A stretch of 64,000 nt of DNA, taken from positions 310,001-374,000 of the forward strand of contig NZ_FQUX01000001.1 in NCBI RefSeq assembly GCF_900129275.1, written 5' to 3'. Origin of the DNA: Arenibacter palladensis. GTDB lineage: Bacteria; Bacteroidota; Bacteroidia; Flavobacteriales; Flavobacteriaceae. Within the stretch, counting starts at the first letter, position 1; each line of letters opens with the position of its first letter. The position numbers and the translations under genes are program-made. Shown piece after piece: positions 24,774 to 34,149 of this stretch. Below the pieces are notes generated by a model that was not told the DNA's origin, searched no databases, and worked only from the letters and a program-made list of their open reading frames with translations.

Positions 24774-27007
24774 GCAAACAGATCAAGGTTGCGCTTATAG
24801 GCAATCCCAATACCGGTAAAACTTCGGTCTTTAATCAACTTACAGGATTAAAACAAAAAGTAGGGAACTACCCCGGGATTACCGTTGAAAAAAAAGAAGG
24901 GGTCTGCAAATTGCCCAGGGGTGTAAAAGCCCATATCCTGGATCTTCCCGGCACTTATAGCCTTAACACCACTTCCTTGGACGAGAGTGTAGTTGTAGAA
25001 CTACTACTCAACAAAAATGACAAGGATTTTCCGGATGTTGCCGTCGTCATCAGCGATGTTGAAAACCTTAAAAGAAACCTGCTTCTCTTTACACAGATCA
25101 AGGACCTTAAAATTCCGGTAATTTTGGTCATCAATATGGCCGATCGTATGTCCAGGACGGGTATCTCCTTGGACATTGAATTGTTGGAAGAAAAGCTCGA
25201 TACCAAAATTGCATTGGTAAGTACCAGAAAAGGAACTGGTATAGATAGGATCAAAGAATTGATTGCCGATTATAAGAATCTTTCCATTGCTCCCAATGTG
25301 GACACTACGGTAATTGCACCCGAGTATTTTGAAAAACTGAAGGCCACTTTCCCCAAAGAAGATCTTTACAAACTTTGGTTGGTAATTACTCAGGATGTAA
25401 ATTTTATGCCCATAGAAAAGAATCCGATCAACATTACCGCCTCTTTTGCCACCAAATCCAAATCCGAATTAAAGCGACTTCAACAAAAAGAAACCATTCT
25501 TAGATATCAATTTATAAATGGTATCCTAAAACAGGCCTATAAGGTAGATATAAATGCCGCCAAGGGACTCAGAGCTACCCTGGATAAGGTGTTGACCCAT
25601 AAAATATTCGGATATCTTATCTTTTTCGTCATCCTACTGACTATTTTCCAAGCCATATACGATTGGAGCAGTTACCCAATGGATTTTATTGATGAATCCT
25701 TTGCCTCTGCCAGCGAATGGGTAAAGGACACTTTGCCACCTGGCGTATTTACCAATTTAATTGCGGAAGGAATTCTAGCTGGTATTGGAGGGATCGTTAT
25801 TTTTATTCCCCAAATAGCTTTTTTGTTCCTATTCATTGCCCTTTTGGAGGAATCTGGCTATATGAGCCGGGTTGTTTTCTTAATGGATAAATTAATGCGG
25901 CCCTTTGGTTTAAGTGGTAAAAGCGTAGTGCCATTAATTTCTGGAACGGCATGCGCCATTCCAGCTATTATGGCCACAAGGACCATTGAGAACTGGAAAG
26001 AGCGACTGATTACCATTTTGGTTACCCCATTTACCACCTGCTCTGCCCGCCTACCGGTTTATTTGATCATTATTGCCCTGGTAATCCCAGAAGGAAGATT
26101 TTTGGGGCTTAGCTATCAGGCACTGACCTTAATGCTCCTTTATCTTATGGGATTTGGAGCGGCAATACTTTCGGCGATGATCCTGAACAAGATTATGAAG
26201 ATCAAGAGCAAGACCTTTTTCGTCATGGAAATGCCCAATTATAAGTTACCACTTGTTAAGAATGTGGTATACACGGTTTGGGAAAAGACTAAAAGTTTTG
26301 TGCTGGGTGCCGGTAAAATTATATTGGCCATCTCTATTATTCTATGGTTTTTGGGCTCCAACGGCTTTTCCGATGATTTTGAAAATGCAGAGACTATTGT
26401 AACAGAAAATATAAAAAATGAAGGGTTTTCAGACTTTAACAAATCCAATATAGAAAGTACCATGGCCAGCTATAAATTGGCACTACAGGATAGTCTAAAC
26501 TCCAAAGTCTACGCCTTGGACCAAGCGGCTATAAACGACTCGCTAAGAATTAAGGAAATGACCCTAAACGAAAAGGCCACCAATCAGGAAATTGCCAGTT
26601 ATAAGCTGGAAAATTCCTATATGGGATATATGGGTAAGGCCATAGAGCCTGTTGTACGCCCGTTGGGATATGATTGGAAAATTGGTATAGCCGTATTGAC
26701 TTCCTTTGCCGCAAGAGAGGTCTTTGTGGGTACCTTGGCTACCATTTACAGTGTGGGCAGCGATGAAGAGGACACTATAAAGAATAGAATGGCCGCCGAA
26801 ATGGATCCCAAAACTAAAAAGCCTTTATTTAATCTGGCCTCAGGGATATCCTTGTTGCTTTTCTATGCCTTTGCCATGCAATGTATGAGTACATTGGCCA
26901 TAGTAAAAAGGGAGACCAATACTTGGAAATGGCCTGCAGCCCAGCTGGTTTTTATGAGTCTTTTTGCGTATATTGTAGCATTGATTGCCTACCAGATTAT
27001 CAAGTAA
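24770..27007 (+). CDS. feoB: Ferrous iron transporter FeoB
   Basis: This 745-residue protein has an N-terminal GTPase domain with GNPNTGKT (11-18), DLPG (58-61) and NMAD (122-125), a helical GDI-like spacer, and a polytopic membrane part with two Gate repeats (the first around SGKSVVPLISGTACAIPA, the second after residue 600 near SFAAREVFVGTLAT). It imports Fe2+ across the inner membrane. Length is normal for Bacteroidota. An insertion of about 90 polar residues between the helices (about 525-615) is usual in this group. Confidence 0.98.
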   Translation: MSKQIKVALIGNPNTGKTSVFNQLTGLKQKVGNYPGITVEKKEGVCKLPRGVKAHILDLPGTYSLNTTSLDESVVVELLLNKNDKDFPDVAVVISDVENLKRNLLLFTQIKDLKIPVILVINMADRMSRTGISLDIELLEEKLDTKIALVSTRKGTGIDRIKELIADYKNLSIAPNVDTTVIAPEYFEKLKATFPKEDLYKLWLVITQDVNFMPIEKNPINITASFATKSKSELKRLQQKETILRYQFINGILKQAYKVDINAAKGLRATLDKVLTHKIFGYLIFFVILLTIFQAIYDWSSYPMDFIDESFASASEWVKDTLPPGVFTNLIAEGILAGIGGIVIFIPQIAFLFLFIALLEESGYMSRVVFLMDKLMRPFGLSGKSVVPLISGTACAIPAIMATRTIENWKERLITILVTPFTTCSARLPVYLIIIALVIPEGRFLGLSYQALTLMLLYLMGFGAAILSAMILNKIMKIKSKTFFVMEMPNYKLPLVKNVVYTVWEKTKSFVLGAGKIILAISIILWFLGSNGFSDDFENAETIVTENIKNEGFSDFNKSNIESTMASYKLALQDSLNSKVYALDQAAINDSLRIKEMTLNEKATNQEIASYKLENSYMGYMGKAIEPVVRPLGYDWKIGIAVLTSFAAREVFVGTLATIYSVGSDEEDTIKNRMAAEMDPKTKKPLFNLASGISLLLFYAFAMQCMSTLAIVKRETNTWKWPAAQLVFMSLFAYIVALIAYQIIK

Positions 27008-27113
27008 TCCGGTGGATCAAAAAAAAGGAAAGAATATAACGGAATTTGGTTCCGATAGATAAATAAGCAACCATATACTTTTATCTGTTCAACGTTCAAA
27101 ACGAGAATTAAAA

Positions 27114-27263
27114 ATGAGTATTCTTCAACATATTCTGGTCTATATCACGGTTGCCCTCGCATTTGGGTATCTCGTAAAGAAATTTCTATTGCCAAAATCT
27201 TTGTTTGCAGGAAAAAAACGAAACTCCAAAGCCTGTGGTGATGGGGATTGTGGTTGTCATTAA
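27114..27263 (+). CDS. FeoB-associated Cys-rich membrane protein
   Basis: This 49-residue protein starts at ATG 27114 and has a single membrane helix (about 5-22) followed by a basic stretch (KKRNSK) and a tail with C-G-D-G-D-C-G-C-H ending at the stop codon. This is the small FeoB_associated type found after feoB in many bacteria, possibly a FeoC-like or metal-handling partner. It is 106 bp after feoB on the same strand and is too short for most automatic gene calls. The size, helix and terminal CxxxxCxCH arrangement support it. Confidence 0.88.
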   Translation: MSILQHILVYITVALAFGYLVKKFLLPKSLFAGKKRNSKACGDGDCGCH

Positions 27264-27401
27264 CCTTTTCATACATCCAATTTAATTGCCACAACTCCAC
27301 TACCGTTAGCTGAAAAAAGTATTCCAGTGTCTTAAAATAATCACAAGTCCATTGCATTCAGAATTCCAATTCCTTAATTTGGTGTTCTTTAGACCACTTC
27401 T

Positions 27402-28934
27402 ATGCTTATAAATAGAACCTTAATTTCCGCGCTTCTAATTGTCTTTGGATTTTTCTACAATCAGGCCCAAATTATTAGCTCTGTGGTAAGGGACTCCGCA
27501 AACCAACAACCTATTCCCTACGCCACCGTACAATTATCCAACAAAAAAGGCGTAATTACCAATGAGGAAGGGCGCTTTAGTTTACTCCTAGATGCGAACA
27601 CCAAGGAAACCGACTCCCTTTTTGTTTCATGTATGGGATATGAAGCCTTGGGCAAGCCATTGAACGAATTTAAGGAAAGTGTAATTCTTTTAAATGCAAA
27701 ACCCATTGAACTAAATCCCGTTATTGTCAGCAATAAGCAATATACCGCAGAAGAACTTATTGAACAGGTAAAAATCAATATCGATAGAAATTACGGTACC
27801 AGCCTCACCAAAAAGCGCGTATTTTTTAGAGATTCCTACCATCAAAACCTTACTAAAAGGGACTATACGTTCAAGGAATCTACTATAGAGGCCCTCAACA
27901 AAAAGTTCTTGGACAGTGTACTAAATTCCATCCCTAAACAATCTAGTCGCTACACCGAGATCCTGGGTGACTTCTATGGCAACTTTGAAAAGGACAACCA
28001 AAAACTTACCCTAATAAAGGCTTCGGACCTTTATGATAAGCAAAGTGAACTGGACCTGACTTCCTTAGAGGAAAAGTTCAATGACATTCTAAAGAAAAAT
28101 ATAAAGCCCGATTCCTATTTCAAAATAAAATCGGGGCTATTTGGCACCAAAGTGGACGCGGACGAATTTATGACCTTCCCCACCGATTCCACCGATGCCG
28201 AGGCACTGAAAAAGGAACTGGCTGAAAAGAAAAAAAAGGAAGAAGAGCGCAAGAAGAATTTTGCCTCCTTTAAAAAGGGAAGTTTGGGAAAAATTATGGA
28301 AAAACAGTTCTTTCTCAAGGATTCCGACCTCAACTTTATCAACAAAGACAATCGCTACGATTTTAAGATGATCGATTTTACCTATTGGGGCGATGATGCG
28401 GTGTATATTTTGGATTTTGAGCCCAAAAGAGGTGCAGACTACAAGGGAAGGCTATTTATAAATGCCGATGATTTTGCCATTATCCGGTTAGATTACAACA
28501 ATGTTAAATCATTAAGAACCTTTAAACTTTTAGGTATTTCCTTGGATCAATATTTGGACAGGGGCAAAATGATCTTCTCTAAAAACGAAGACGGATTTTA
28601 TTATTTGCGCTATCTGGAAGAGGAATTAGGGGCAAAAGTTGGAATAAAAAGACCTCTAAAAATAATTGAATTAAACAAACGAGTTAAAGGAAGGAACAAA
28701 CAAAATGAACTTCACTTAAAATTGGATATGGCCAGCAGCGGCATAAATAAGCACGAACTTATCCTTTTTGATACTGAGGATATCACAGAACAAGAATTCA
28801 ATTCCATTAAAGAAAATAACACGGTACTTCCTACCTATATGCCCAACTATGATCCAGAATTTTGGAAGGGATATAACATCTTGGAACCCAATCAGGCCAT
28901 TAAGGATTTTACGGCACAAGTGGAGATCAATTAA
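27402..28934 (+). CDS. Secreted protein with carboxypeptidase-like regulatory domain
   Basis: This 510-residue protein has a signal peptide ending near residue 22 (NQAQ) and a CarboxypepD_reg-like beta-sandwich (about 23-105, IPYATVQLSNKKGVITNEEG). The central region carries a Lys/Glu-rich coiled-coil stretch (about 265-285), and the C-terminal part is strand-rich. Proteins of this layout are common in Bacteroidota and are predicted periplasmic or outer-membrane-associated; their function is not known. It ends 3 bp from the convergent DUF423 gene. Confidence 0.85.
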   Translation: MLINRTLISALLIVFGFFYNQAQIISSVVRDSANQQPIPYATVQLSNKKGVITNEEGRFSLLLDANTKETDSLFVSCMGYEALGKPLNEFKESVILLNAKPIELNPVIVSNKQYTAEELIEQVKINIDRNYGTSLTKKRVFFRDSYHQNLTKRDYTFKESTIEALNKKFLDSVLNSIPKQSSRYTEILGDFYGNFEKDNQKLTLIKASDLYDKQSELDLTSLEEKFNDILKKNIKPDSYFKIKSGLFGTKVDADEFMTFPTDSTDAEALKKELAEKKKKEEERKKNFASFKKGSLGKIMEKQFFLKDSDLNFINKDNRYDFKMIDFTYWGDDAVYILDFEPKRGADYKGRLFINADDFAIIRLDYNNVKSLRTFKLLGISLDQYLDRGKMIFSKNEDGFYYLRYLEEELGAKVGIKRPLKIIELNKRVKGRNKQNELHLKLDMASSGINKHELILFDTEDITEQEFNSIKENNTVLPTYMPNYDPEFWKGYNILEPNQAIKDFTAQVEIN

Positions 28935-28937
28935 ATA

Positions 28938-29324
28938 CTACACTAAATTTTGGATAAAGGAATAGAGCAATAAGGCCCATCCTATTACCAATAACAATCC
29001 TCCCAATGGAGTTATTGGCCCCAGAATCCTAATTTTCCTGCCCTTGGCCGCACTAATGGAAAGACCGTAAATACTAAAGGAAAAAAGAAAGATCCCCACA
29101 ATAAAACAATAGATCATATAACGTTCCAAAGCAGTTTCCAAATTAAAGTTAAATCCTAAAACCAACAACAAAATAGCATGGTACATTTGATACTTTACGC
29201 CCGTTTCAAAGCTTTTTAATTGTTGTTCATTTAAGGACTTTTTTAGCGCGTGTGCCCCAAAGGCACCAAATACCACCGCTAAAAGACCGTAAAGGGAACC
29301 CATTATATGAGCTATAAGTACCAT
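28938..29324 (-). CDS. DUF423 family membrane protein
   Basis: This 128-residue protein has four membrane helices and the family signatures GAFGAHALK near residue 20 and QMYHAILLL near 47. The family (YgdD-like) has no firmly known function. It is the last gene of a minus-strand run starting at the DtxR-type regulator, 33 bp after the DUF2141 gene, so metal-linked co-expression is possible but unproven. Confidence 0.92.
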   Translation of the reverse strand: MVLIAHIMGSLYGLLAVVFGAFGAHALKKSLNEQQLKSFETGVKYQMYHAILLLVLGFNFNLETALERYMIYCFIVGIFLFSFSIYGLSISAAKGRKIRILGPITPLGGLLLVIGWALLLYSFIQNLV

Positions 29325-29357
29325 AAGACTGTTATTACAAAGTTTAAAATATATATC

Positions 29358-29771
29358 CTAATTGAACTGCATCTTTAAATCCAAGTCCCTATTCAAATTA
29401 AAGGCACACTCCTTATAGCTGGGTGGTCCAAAGGCCTTGATCTTGGCGTTGGAGAAGGCAACGGATTCCTTGGGAATCCCCAACCAATTTGTATCTAATT
29501 TATCGTTCCCATTTTCGTCATGAAAAATGGCAACGGCATACTCCCCGTTGGGAAGGTCCATAATCTTGAAATTGGTGGTCGCCTCCTGTGCTGCAATCCG
29601 GTCTACCTTAAAGACCTCTTCATATTCTAAAAATCCCTGGGAGCGATTGTAAATGGCGATATTTATATTCCCCAAAGAGGATTTCACGCCCTGTACTTCT
29701 ACAGAAAGGCTGTATTGGGACATCCCTAAAAAAGGAAAAGCAAACAACAATAGCCAACTATATTTCTTCAT
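29358..29771 (-). CDS. DUF2141 secreted protein
   Basis: I use the ATG at 29771 (137 residues) because it begins directly with MKKYSW and a clean signal peptide ending near residue 18 (GMSQ); the longer frame adds 11 residues without sense. The mature part is a beta-sandwich with LPNGEYAVAIFHDENGNDKLD, the DUF2141 hallmark, including an Asp-rich turn that may bind a cation. It is periplasmic or secreted with unknown role, within the dtxR-zip gene run. Confidence 0.9.
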   Translation of the reverse strand: MKKYSWLLLFAFPFLGMSQYSLSVEVQGVKSSLGNINIAIYNRSQGFLEYEEVFKVDRIAAQEATTNFKIMDLPNGEYAVAIFHDENGNDKLDTNWLGIPKESVAFSNAKIKAFGPPSYKECAFNLNRDLDLKMQFN

Positions 29772-29804
29772 GCTTATAACGAAATCTACACCCGAATACA
29801 ACAT

Positions 29805-30236
29805 CTATTCCTTGGGTGGATTAATTTTATTGGACAAAAACTGATACATAAGCTCGGTTTCGGTACTATCGGGCATGTTTAAAAATAATTTCATGGAATC
29901 CTTATAGACCAGCCTAATCTTTTGTTGGGATAGTTTATCTACATAAACATACACCTTGTTCGTACTAAGGCTATCCTCTTTAAAAACACCTTTTTCCCTT
30001 TCCTTAACAGAGAAACCGTTAATGCGCTCCATAGAAGGTATCTTTTCCACCATAGAAACACTATCCATATCGGCATATGGAATTTTTACGAAATATATTC
30101 CGGATAATATTTCCAGTTCCTCCTTTTCTGTCTTTACCCAATTTTTATAATGTGCCGTAAAAGCCAAGGCCACCACAATTATCGTGACCACAATAAGCAA
30201 GTTGAGCAACCAATGTCTTTTTTCAGTTTTTCCCAT
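29805..30236 (-). CDS. Single-helix membrane protein of unknown function
   Basis: This 143-residue protein has an N-terminal cytoplasmic tip with basic residues, one membrane helix (about 10-29), and an extracytoplasmic domain of alternating strands ending in a helix (ETELMYQFLSNKI), which resembles a small PH-like fold. I do not recognise a named family. It follows the ZIP transporter by 44 bp on the same strand. Confidence 0.75.
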   Translation of the reverse strand: MGKTEKRHWLLNLLIVVTIIVVALAFTAHYKNWVKTEKEELEILSGIYFVKIPYADMDSVSMVEKIPSMERINGFSVKEREKGVFKEDSLSTNKVYVYVDKLSQQKIRLVYKDSMKLFLNMPDSTETELMYQFLSNKINPPKE

Positions 30237-30280
30237 ATTATTAGTGAAGATAGACGATTAATTTATAAAAATAGAACATA

Positions 30281-31102
30281 TCAACTAAGACCAACATCCA
30301 ATGCCATCATTATTATAAAACCTCCTATAAAACCCATGGTGGCAATGTCCGTATACTTGTCCTGTTGTGTTTCCGGAATTACTTCTTCCACGACCACAAA
30401 TATCATTGCACCGGCCGCAAAAGACAGCGCATAGGGCAAAATGGGCTGAAAGGTAAGAACGGCCCAAGCCCCCAATACAGCGGCAATAGGTTCTACCAAA
30501 GCGGAAGCCTGACCAAACATAAAACTCTTTCTACGGCTTAGTCCCTGCCTTCTCAATGGCATGGCAACGGCAAAACCCTCGGGAAAATTTTGGAGTCCAA
30601 TCCCCATGGCCAAAGCCACGGCCCCACCAATCGTAGCCCCGTCAAATCCTGCGGCAACACCCCCGAATAATACCCCAACGGCAAGTCCCTCCGGAATATT
30701 GTGCAAGGTAATCGCCAAAGTCAATAAGGTGGTTTTATGCCATGGTGTTTTTATCCCTTCCTTTTCATTTTCCTTAAAATTGATATGCAAATGCGGCAAG
30801 ACCTTATCCAATCCAAAAAGAAATAAAGCCCCTAACAAAAATCCAACTGCCGCCGGAATTACTTTTACAAACCCCTCTCCAGGGCTCATTTCAATTCCTG
30901 GCGCCAAAAGACTCCAGAAGCTTGCGGCTACCATAACACCTCCGGTAAAACCCAACATCCCGTCCAACACTGCCCTATTCATGGTCTTAAAGAAAAAGAC
31001 CAGCGCAGCTCCCAGAGCAGTTAATCCCCATGTAAATAAGGTGGCATAAAATGCAGCCAAAATAGGGTCTATTGCTTCAAAATAATCAATAATTTCCTTC
31101 AT
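30281..31102 (-). CDS. ZIP-family divalent metal transporter
   Basis: This 273-residue protein has eight predicted helices and a cytoplasmic His-containing loop (HLHINFK near 104-110) between helices 3 and 4. The metal site motifs are HNIPEG (134-139) and NFPEG (172-176, with Asn in place of the usual His). ZIP proteins import Zn2+, Fe2+ or Mn2+. Its start overlaps the end of the DtxR-type regulator gene (4 bp), so regulator and transporter are coupled. Confidence 0.95.
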   Translation of the reverse strand: MKEIIDYFEAIDPILAAFYATLFTWGLTALGAALVFFFKTMNRAVLDGMLGFTGGVMVAASFWSLLAPGIEMSPGEGFVKVIPAAVGFLLGALFLFGLDKVLPHLHINFKENEKEGIKTPWHKTTLLTLAITLHNIPEGLAVGVLFGGVAAGFDGATIGGAVALAMGIGLQNFPEGFAVAMPLRRQGLSRRKSFMFGQASALVEPIAAVLGAWAVLTFQPILPYALSFAAGAMIFVVVEEVIPETQQDKYTDIATMGFIGGFIIMMALDVGLS

Positions 31103-31761
31103 ATTTCATCACTGGCTTTAATATATAAATTAGAAGCAATGACATGTGAAATTTGCATTTTCCTGCCGTCGATCTCAATATTCAATGAACCGTCAAACTC
31201 TTCTATCTCCATTACCTTTATTTGGTTCCCCAAGGCTATGCCGTTTTTATCCAGGAATTTTAAAAAGGTTGCGGATGAGTCCTTCACCCCAACACATACC
31301 CCACCAGTATTTATGGGGACTTCACTTAATAATTCCCTGTCCCTTTCCTTAAATCCACCATTTTTGTCGGGTATGGGATCTCCGTGCGGATCAAATTTTG
31401 GATATGCCAACAGCTTATCAAGGCTATCTATTAGCTTGTCGCTTTTTATATGCTCCAACTGTTCCGCCACTTCATGCACCTCATCCCAGGAAAAATCCAA
31501 CTTCTCCACCAAGAAAACCTCCCATAGCCTATGTTTTCTAATAATCCCCAAAGCTGTTTTGTTTCCCAAGTCGGTCAATGAGACCCCTTGGTAACGCTTG
31601 TAGTTTACCAGATCTTTTTCGGACAGTCTCTTGATCATATCCGTAACCGAGGAAGGCTTGGTTTCCATGAGTTCGGCAATGGCATTGGTGGCCACTTCCT
31701 GGGTCCCCTTTCTTCCTAAATGAAAAATAGTCTTAATATAGTTTTCTTCCGAACGTGTCAT
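31099..31761 (-). CDS. DtxR/MntR-family metal-dependent repressor
   Basis: This 220-residue protein has an N-terminal winged helix (about 4-65; ETKPSSVTDMIKRLSEKDLV contains the recognition helix), a dimerisation and metal-binding domain (about 66-140; HRLWEVFLVEKL and VAEQLEHIKSDKL carry His/Glu ligands), and a C-terminal FeoA-like SH3 domain (about 150-218). The start at 31761 is preferred over 31788 because the promoter at 31778-31807 would start transcription after the upstream ATG. It should sense Fe2+ or Mn2+ and repress the ZIP gene and the divergent TonB receptor. Confidence 0.95.
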   Translation of the reverse strand: MTRSEENYIKTIFHLGRKGTQEVATNAIAELMETKPSSVTDMIKRLSEKDLVNYKRYQGVSLTDLGNKTALGIIRKHRLWEVFLVEKLDFSWDEVHEVAEQLEHIKSDKLIDSLDKLLAYPKFDPHGDPIPDKNGGFKERDRELLSEVPINTGGVCVGVKDSSATFLKFLDKNGIALGNQIKVMEIEEFDGSLNIEIDGRKMQISHVIASNLYIKASDEI

Positions 31762-31777
31762 TAAATACTTATTTACA

Positions 31778-31807
31778 CAAAAATACATTTTTATTTATAA
31801 AAACAAA
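31778..31807 (-). promoter_or_regulatory. Promoter for the DtxR-type regulator
   Basis: On the minus strand TTTG, 18 bases, TATTTTTG matches the consensus exactly. Initiation near 31771 leaves a leader of about 10 bases to the ATG at 31761. Confidence 0.7.
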
Positions 31808-31819
31808 TTTTTAGATTTG
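31788..31819 (+). promoter_or_regulatory. Promoter for the TonB receptor at 31841
   Basis: TTTT, 19 bases, then TAGATTTG (31812-31819) fits the -33/-7 pattern. The -7 element is embedded in the operator-like palindrome 31810-31825. Confidence 0.6.
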
Positions 31820-31825
31820 CCTAAA
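31810..31825. promoter_or_regulatory. Candidate metalloregulator operator
   Basis: TTTAG and CTAAA flank six bases, a dyad like those bound by DtxR/IdeR-type repressors (TTAG..CTAA cores). It covers the -7 box of the TonB receptor promoter and touches the -33 box of the divergent repressor gene, so one bound dimer could shut both. Confidence 0.5.
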
Positions 31826-31840
31826 TTATAATTTCAATTG

Positions 31841-34144
31841 ATGAAAAATATATTGTTGGTAAGTCTCCTTATTCCACTTTTAAACCTTTATTCACAAACC
31901 GGAACCTTAACAGGTACGGTCAAGTCCCAAGGGGAGGTTTTGCCCTGGGCTACCATACAACTCAAGGACACCCGTCTAGGCACTACTACCAATGAAGCCG
32001 GAAAGTATGTCCTGGAGGCTCCTTTTGGCACCTACACCGTAATATGTAAAAGCATAGGATACACATCCGTGGAAAAGGTGGTTACGCTAAACAACTCCCT
32101 TACTTTGCAACTAAATTTTCAATTGGAGGAAGATGTTATGGGGCTGGAACAAGTGGTGGTTACGGGTACCCGGACGGACAAAAGACGAACGGACTCACCA
32201 GTAATTGTAAATTTGATCAACAGTAAAACATTGGACAACGTGGTGGCAAGCAACCTGTCCGAAGGCCTCAGATTTCAACCAGGCCTCCGCATAGAAACCG
32301 ATTGCCAAACCTGCAATTATACCCAATTGCGCATAAACGGGCTACAAGGAGGATATTCGCAAATCCTTATCAATGGGAGGCCCATATTTAGTCCACTTAC
32401 CGGATTATATGGCATGGAGCAAATTCCTGCCAATATGATAGAGCGTATTGAAATAGTCCGAGGCGGCGTATCGGCCTTATACGGGTCCAGTGCCATTGGA
32501 GGGACTGTAAATGTAATGACCAAAATTCCTAGGCAAAATGAATATGCCTTTACCTACACCTATCAAAATATGGGCAATGGCAGCAACGACCATCTTCTTG
32601 TTGGAAATGCAACTGTAGTAAACACCAAGAAAAATGCTGGCGCTACATTTTTCGTCAGTAAGCGGGACCGTGATACCTATGACGATAACGGGGATAATTT
32701 TTCCGAGCTACCACAGCTAAAAAACAATTCCTTTGGCACCAATTTCTTTTATATCCCTAAAGAAAACCAAAAACTGGAAGCGAGTATAAGTAGTATTAAT
32801 GAATATCGCTATGGGGGCGAAATGGTAGACAAATCCGCTCACTTGGCACAGCAGTCGGAAGAAAGGACCCACAACGTACTTATGGGAAGTTTGGATTATC
32901 AGATTAATTTTAATGAAGAAAAAAGTGCTTTAATACTTTATTATGGCGGTCAATATACCGATCGTGATCATTATACGGGCATCATCCCGGACGAGGAACC
33001 AGAATTGAGCCAGTTTTATGCGGACCCTCCCTATGGCATATCCCATGTTACCACCCATCAAGGTGGGGCGCAATACAATCATAGATTCAATTCCTTTTTA
33101 GGGGGCAAAAGCGTTATTACCCTTGGTTCCGAGTATGTATATGACGAGGTATTGGATGTAATTGAAGCCTATAACTATAAAATAGATCAGACCACAAGAA
33201 ACCTTGGGGGATTTCTACAGAATGATTGGGATATAACTCCTGATCTAAATTTTTTATCAGGGTTTAGAATAGACCAGCACAATCTCTTGGACAAGGCCAT
33301 TTTAAGCCCTAGACTCTCCTTGCTGTACAAATGGAAGAAGGAGACACAATTAAGGCTCGGCTGGGGCACAGGTTTCAGGGCGCCGCAAGCCTTTGATACC
33401 GACCTGCACATAGCTTTTGCCGGGGGTGGTATATCGCGTATCACCCTGTCCGACAATTTAAAGGAAGAACGCTCCAATAGTTTTACGGCATCAGTAAATT
33501 ACGATAAGGCTAGGGAACACTTTATTGCAGGCTTCACCCTGGAGGGATTCCAAACCCATCTAAATGACGCCTTTTACCTTTTCCCATTGGGGGAGGATCA
33601 ATTTGGTGAACGTTTCGAAAAAAGAAATGGCAGTGGTGCCACCGTAAAAGGTATTACCTTGGAAACAAGGGCCAATTTTGACTATATGTTACAAGTTGAT
33701 GCAGGCATTACCCTACAAGAGAGCCAGTATGATGAGGCCGTAGAAAATATTGAAGGCCTGGAAGCCAAAAGGGAATTTCTAAGAACCCCCAATAATTACG
33801 GTTACGCTACCTTTACCTATACCCCTACCAAAAAATTGAGCGCCAGCGCCAATATAGTGTATACAGGTCCTATGGAACTGGTCCATTTTAGCGGGGAAGG
33901 AACTGGGCAGGCTATGGATGAATACACTAGCACCCCATCCTTCACGGAACTTAGCCTAAGACTTGGGTACAGTTTTGAATTTTCCAATATTGATACTGGA
34001 ATGGAAGTTTTTGGTGGGGTAAAAAACTTGACCAACGCCTACCAGGACGATTTCGATCTAGGAAAAAATAGGGATAGTAACTACGTTTATGGACCGGGAG
34101 CACCCAGGACCGTTTTTGTTGGACTAAGAATAAAATCATTGTAA
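31841..34144 (+). CDS. TonB-dependent receptor, probably metal or siderophore related
   Basis: This 767-residue protein from ATG 31841 has a signal peptide (about 1-20), a CarboxypepD_reg-like domain (about 22-100), the plug (QVVVTGTRTDKRR near 106-118 as TonB box; IERIEIVRGGVSALYGSSAIGG-like block, quoted in part), and a 22-strand barrel ending FVGLRIKSL. A CQTC pair in the plug is notable. Its promoter overlaps the candidate DtxR-type operator and a thioredoxin gene follows 5 bp later, which suggests import of a metal complex. The substrate is inferred from context only. Confidence 0.93.
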   Translation: MKNILLVSLLIPLLNLYSQTGTLTGTVKSQGEVLPWATIQLKDTRLGTTTNEAGKYVLEAPFGTYTVICKSIGYTSVEKVVTLNNSLTLQLNFQLEEDVMGLEQVVVTGTRTDKRRTDSPVIVNLINSKTLDNVVASNLSEGLRFQPGLRIETDCQTCNYTQLRINGLQGGYSQILINGRPIFSPLTGLYGMEQIPANMIERIEIVRGGVSALYGSSAIGGTVNVMTKIPRQNEYAFTYTYQNMGNGSNDHLLVGNATVVNTKKNAGATFFVSKRDRDTYDDNGDNFSELPQLKNNSFGTNFFYIPKENQKLEASISSINEYRYGGEMVDKSAHLAQQSEERTHNVLMGSLDYQINFNEEKSALILYYGGQYTDRDHYTGIIPDEEPELSQFYADPPYGISHVTTHQGGAQYNHRFNSFLGGKSVITLGSEYVYDEVLDVIEAYNYKIDQTTRNLGGFLQNDWDITPDLNFLSGFRIDQHNLLDKAILSPRLSLLYKWKKETQLRLGWGTGFRAPQAFDTDLHIAFAGGGISRITLSDNLKEERSNSFTASVNYDKAREHFIAGFTLEGFQTHLNDAFYLFPLGEDQFGERFEKRNGSGATVKGITLETRANFDYMLQVDAGITLQESQYDEAVENIEGLEAKREFLRTPNNYGYATFTYTPTKKLSASANIVYTGPMELVHFSGEGTGQAMDEYTSTPSFTELSLRLGYSFEFSNIDTGMEVFGGVKNLTNAYQDDFDLGKNRDSNYVYGPGAPRTVFVGLRIKSL

Positions 34145-34149
34145 TAAAC

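Noticed and set aside
30150..31049. Long Pro/Ala/Lys-rich plus-strand frames opposite the ZIP and adjoining genes
   Set aside because: Low-complexity reverse-strand shadows; the ZIP motifs HNIPEG and NFPEG are on the minus strand.
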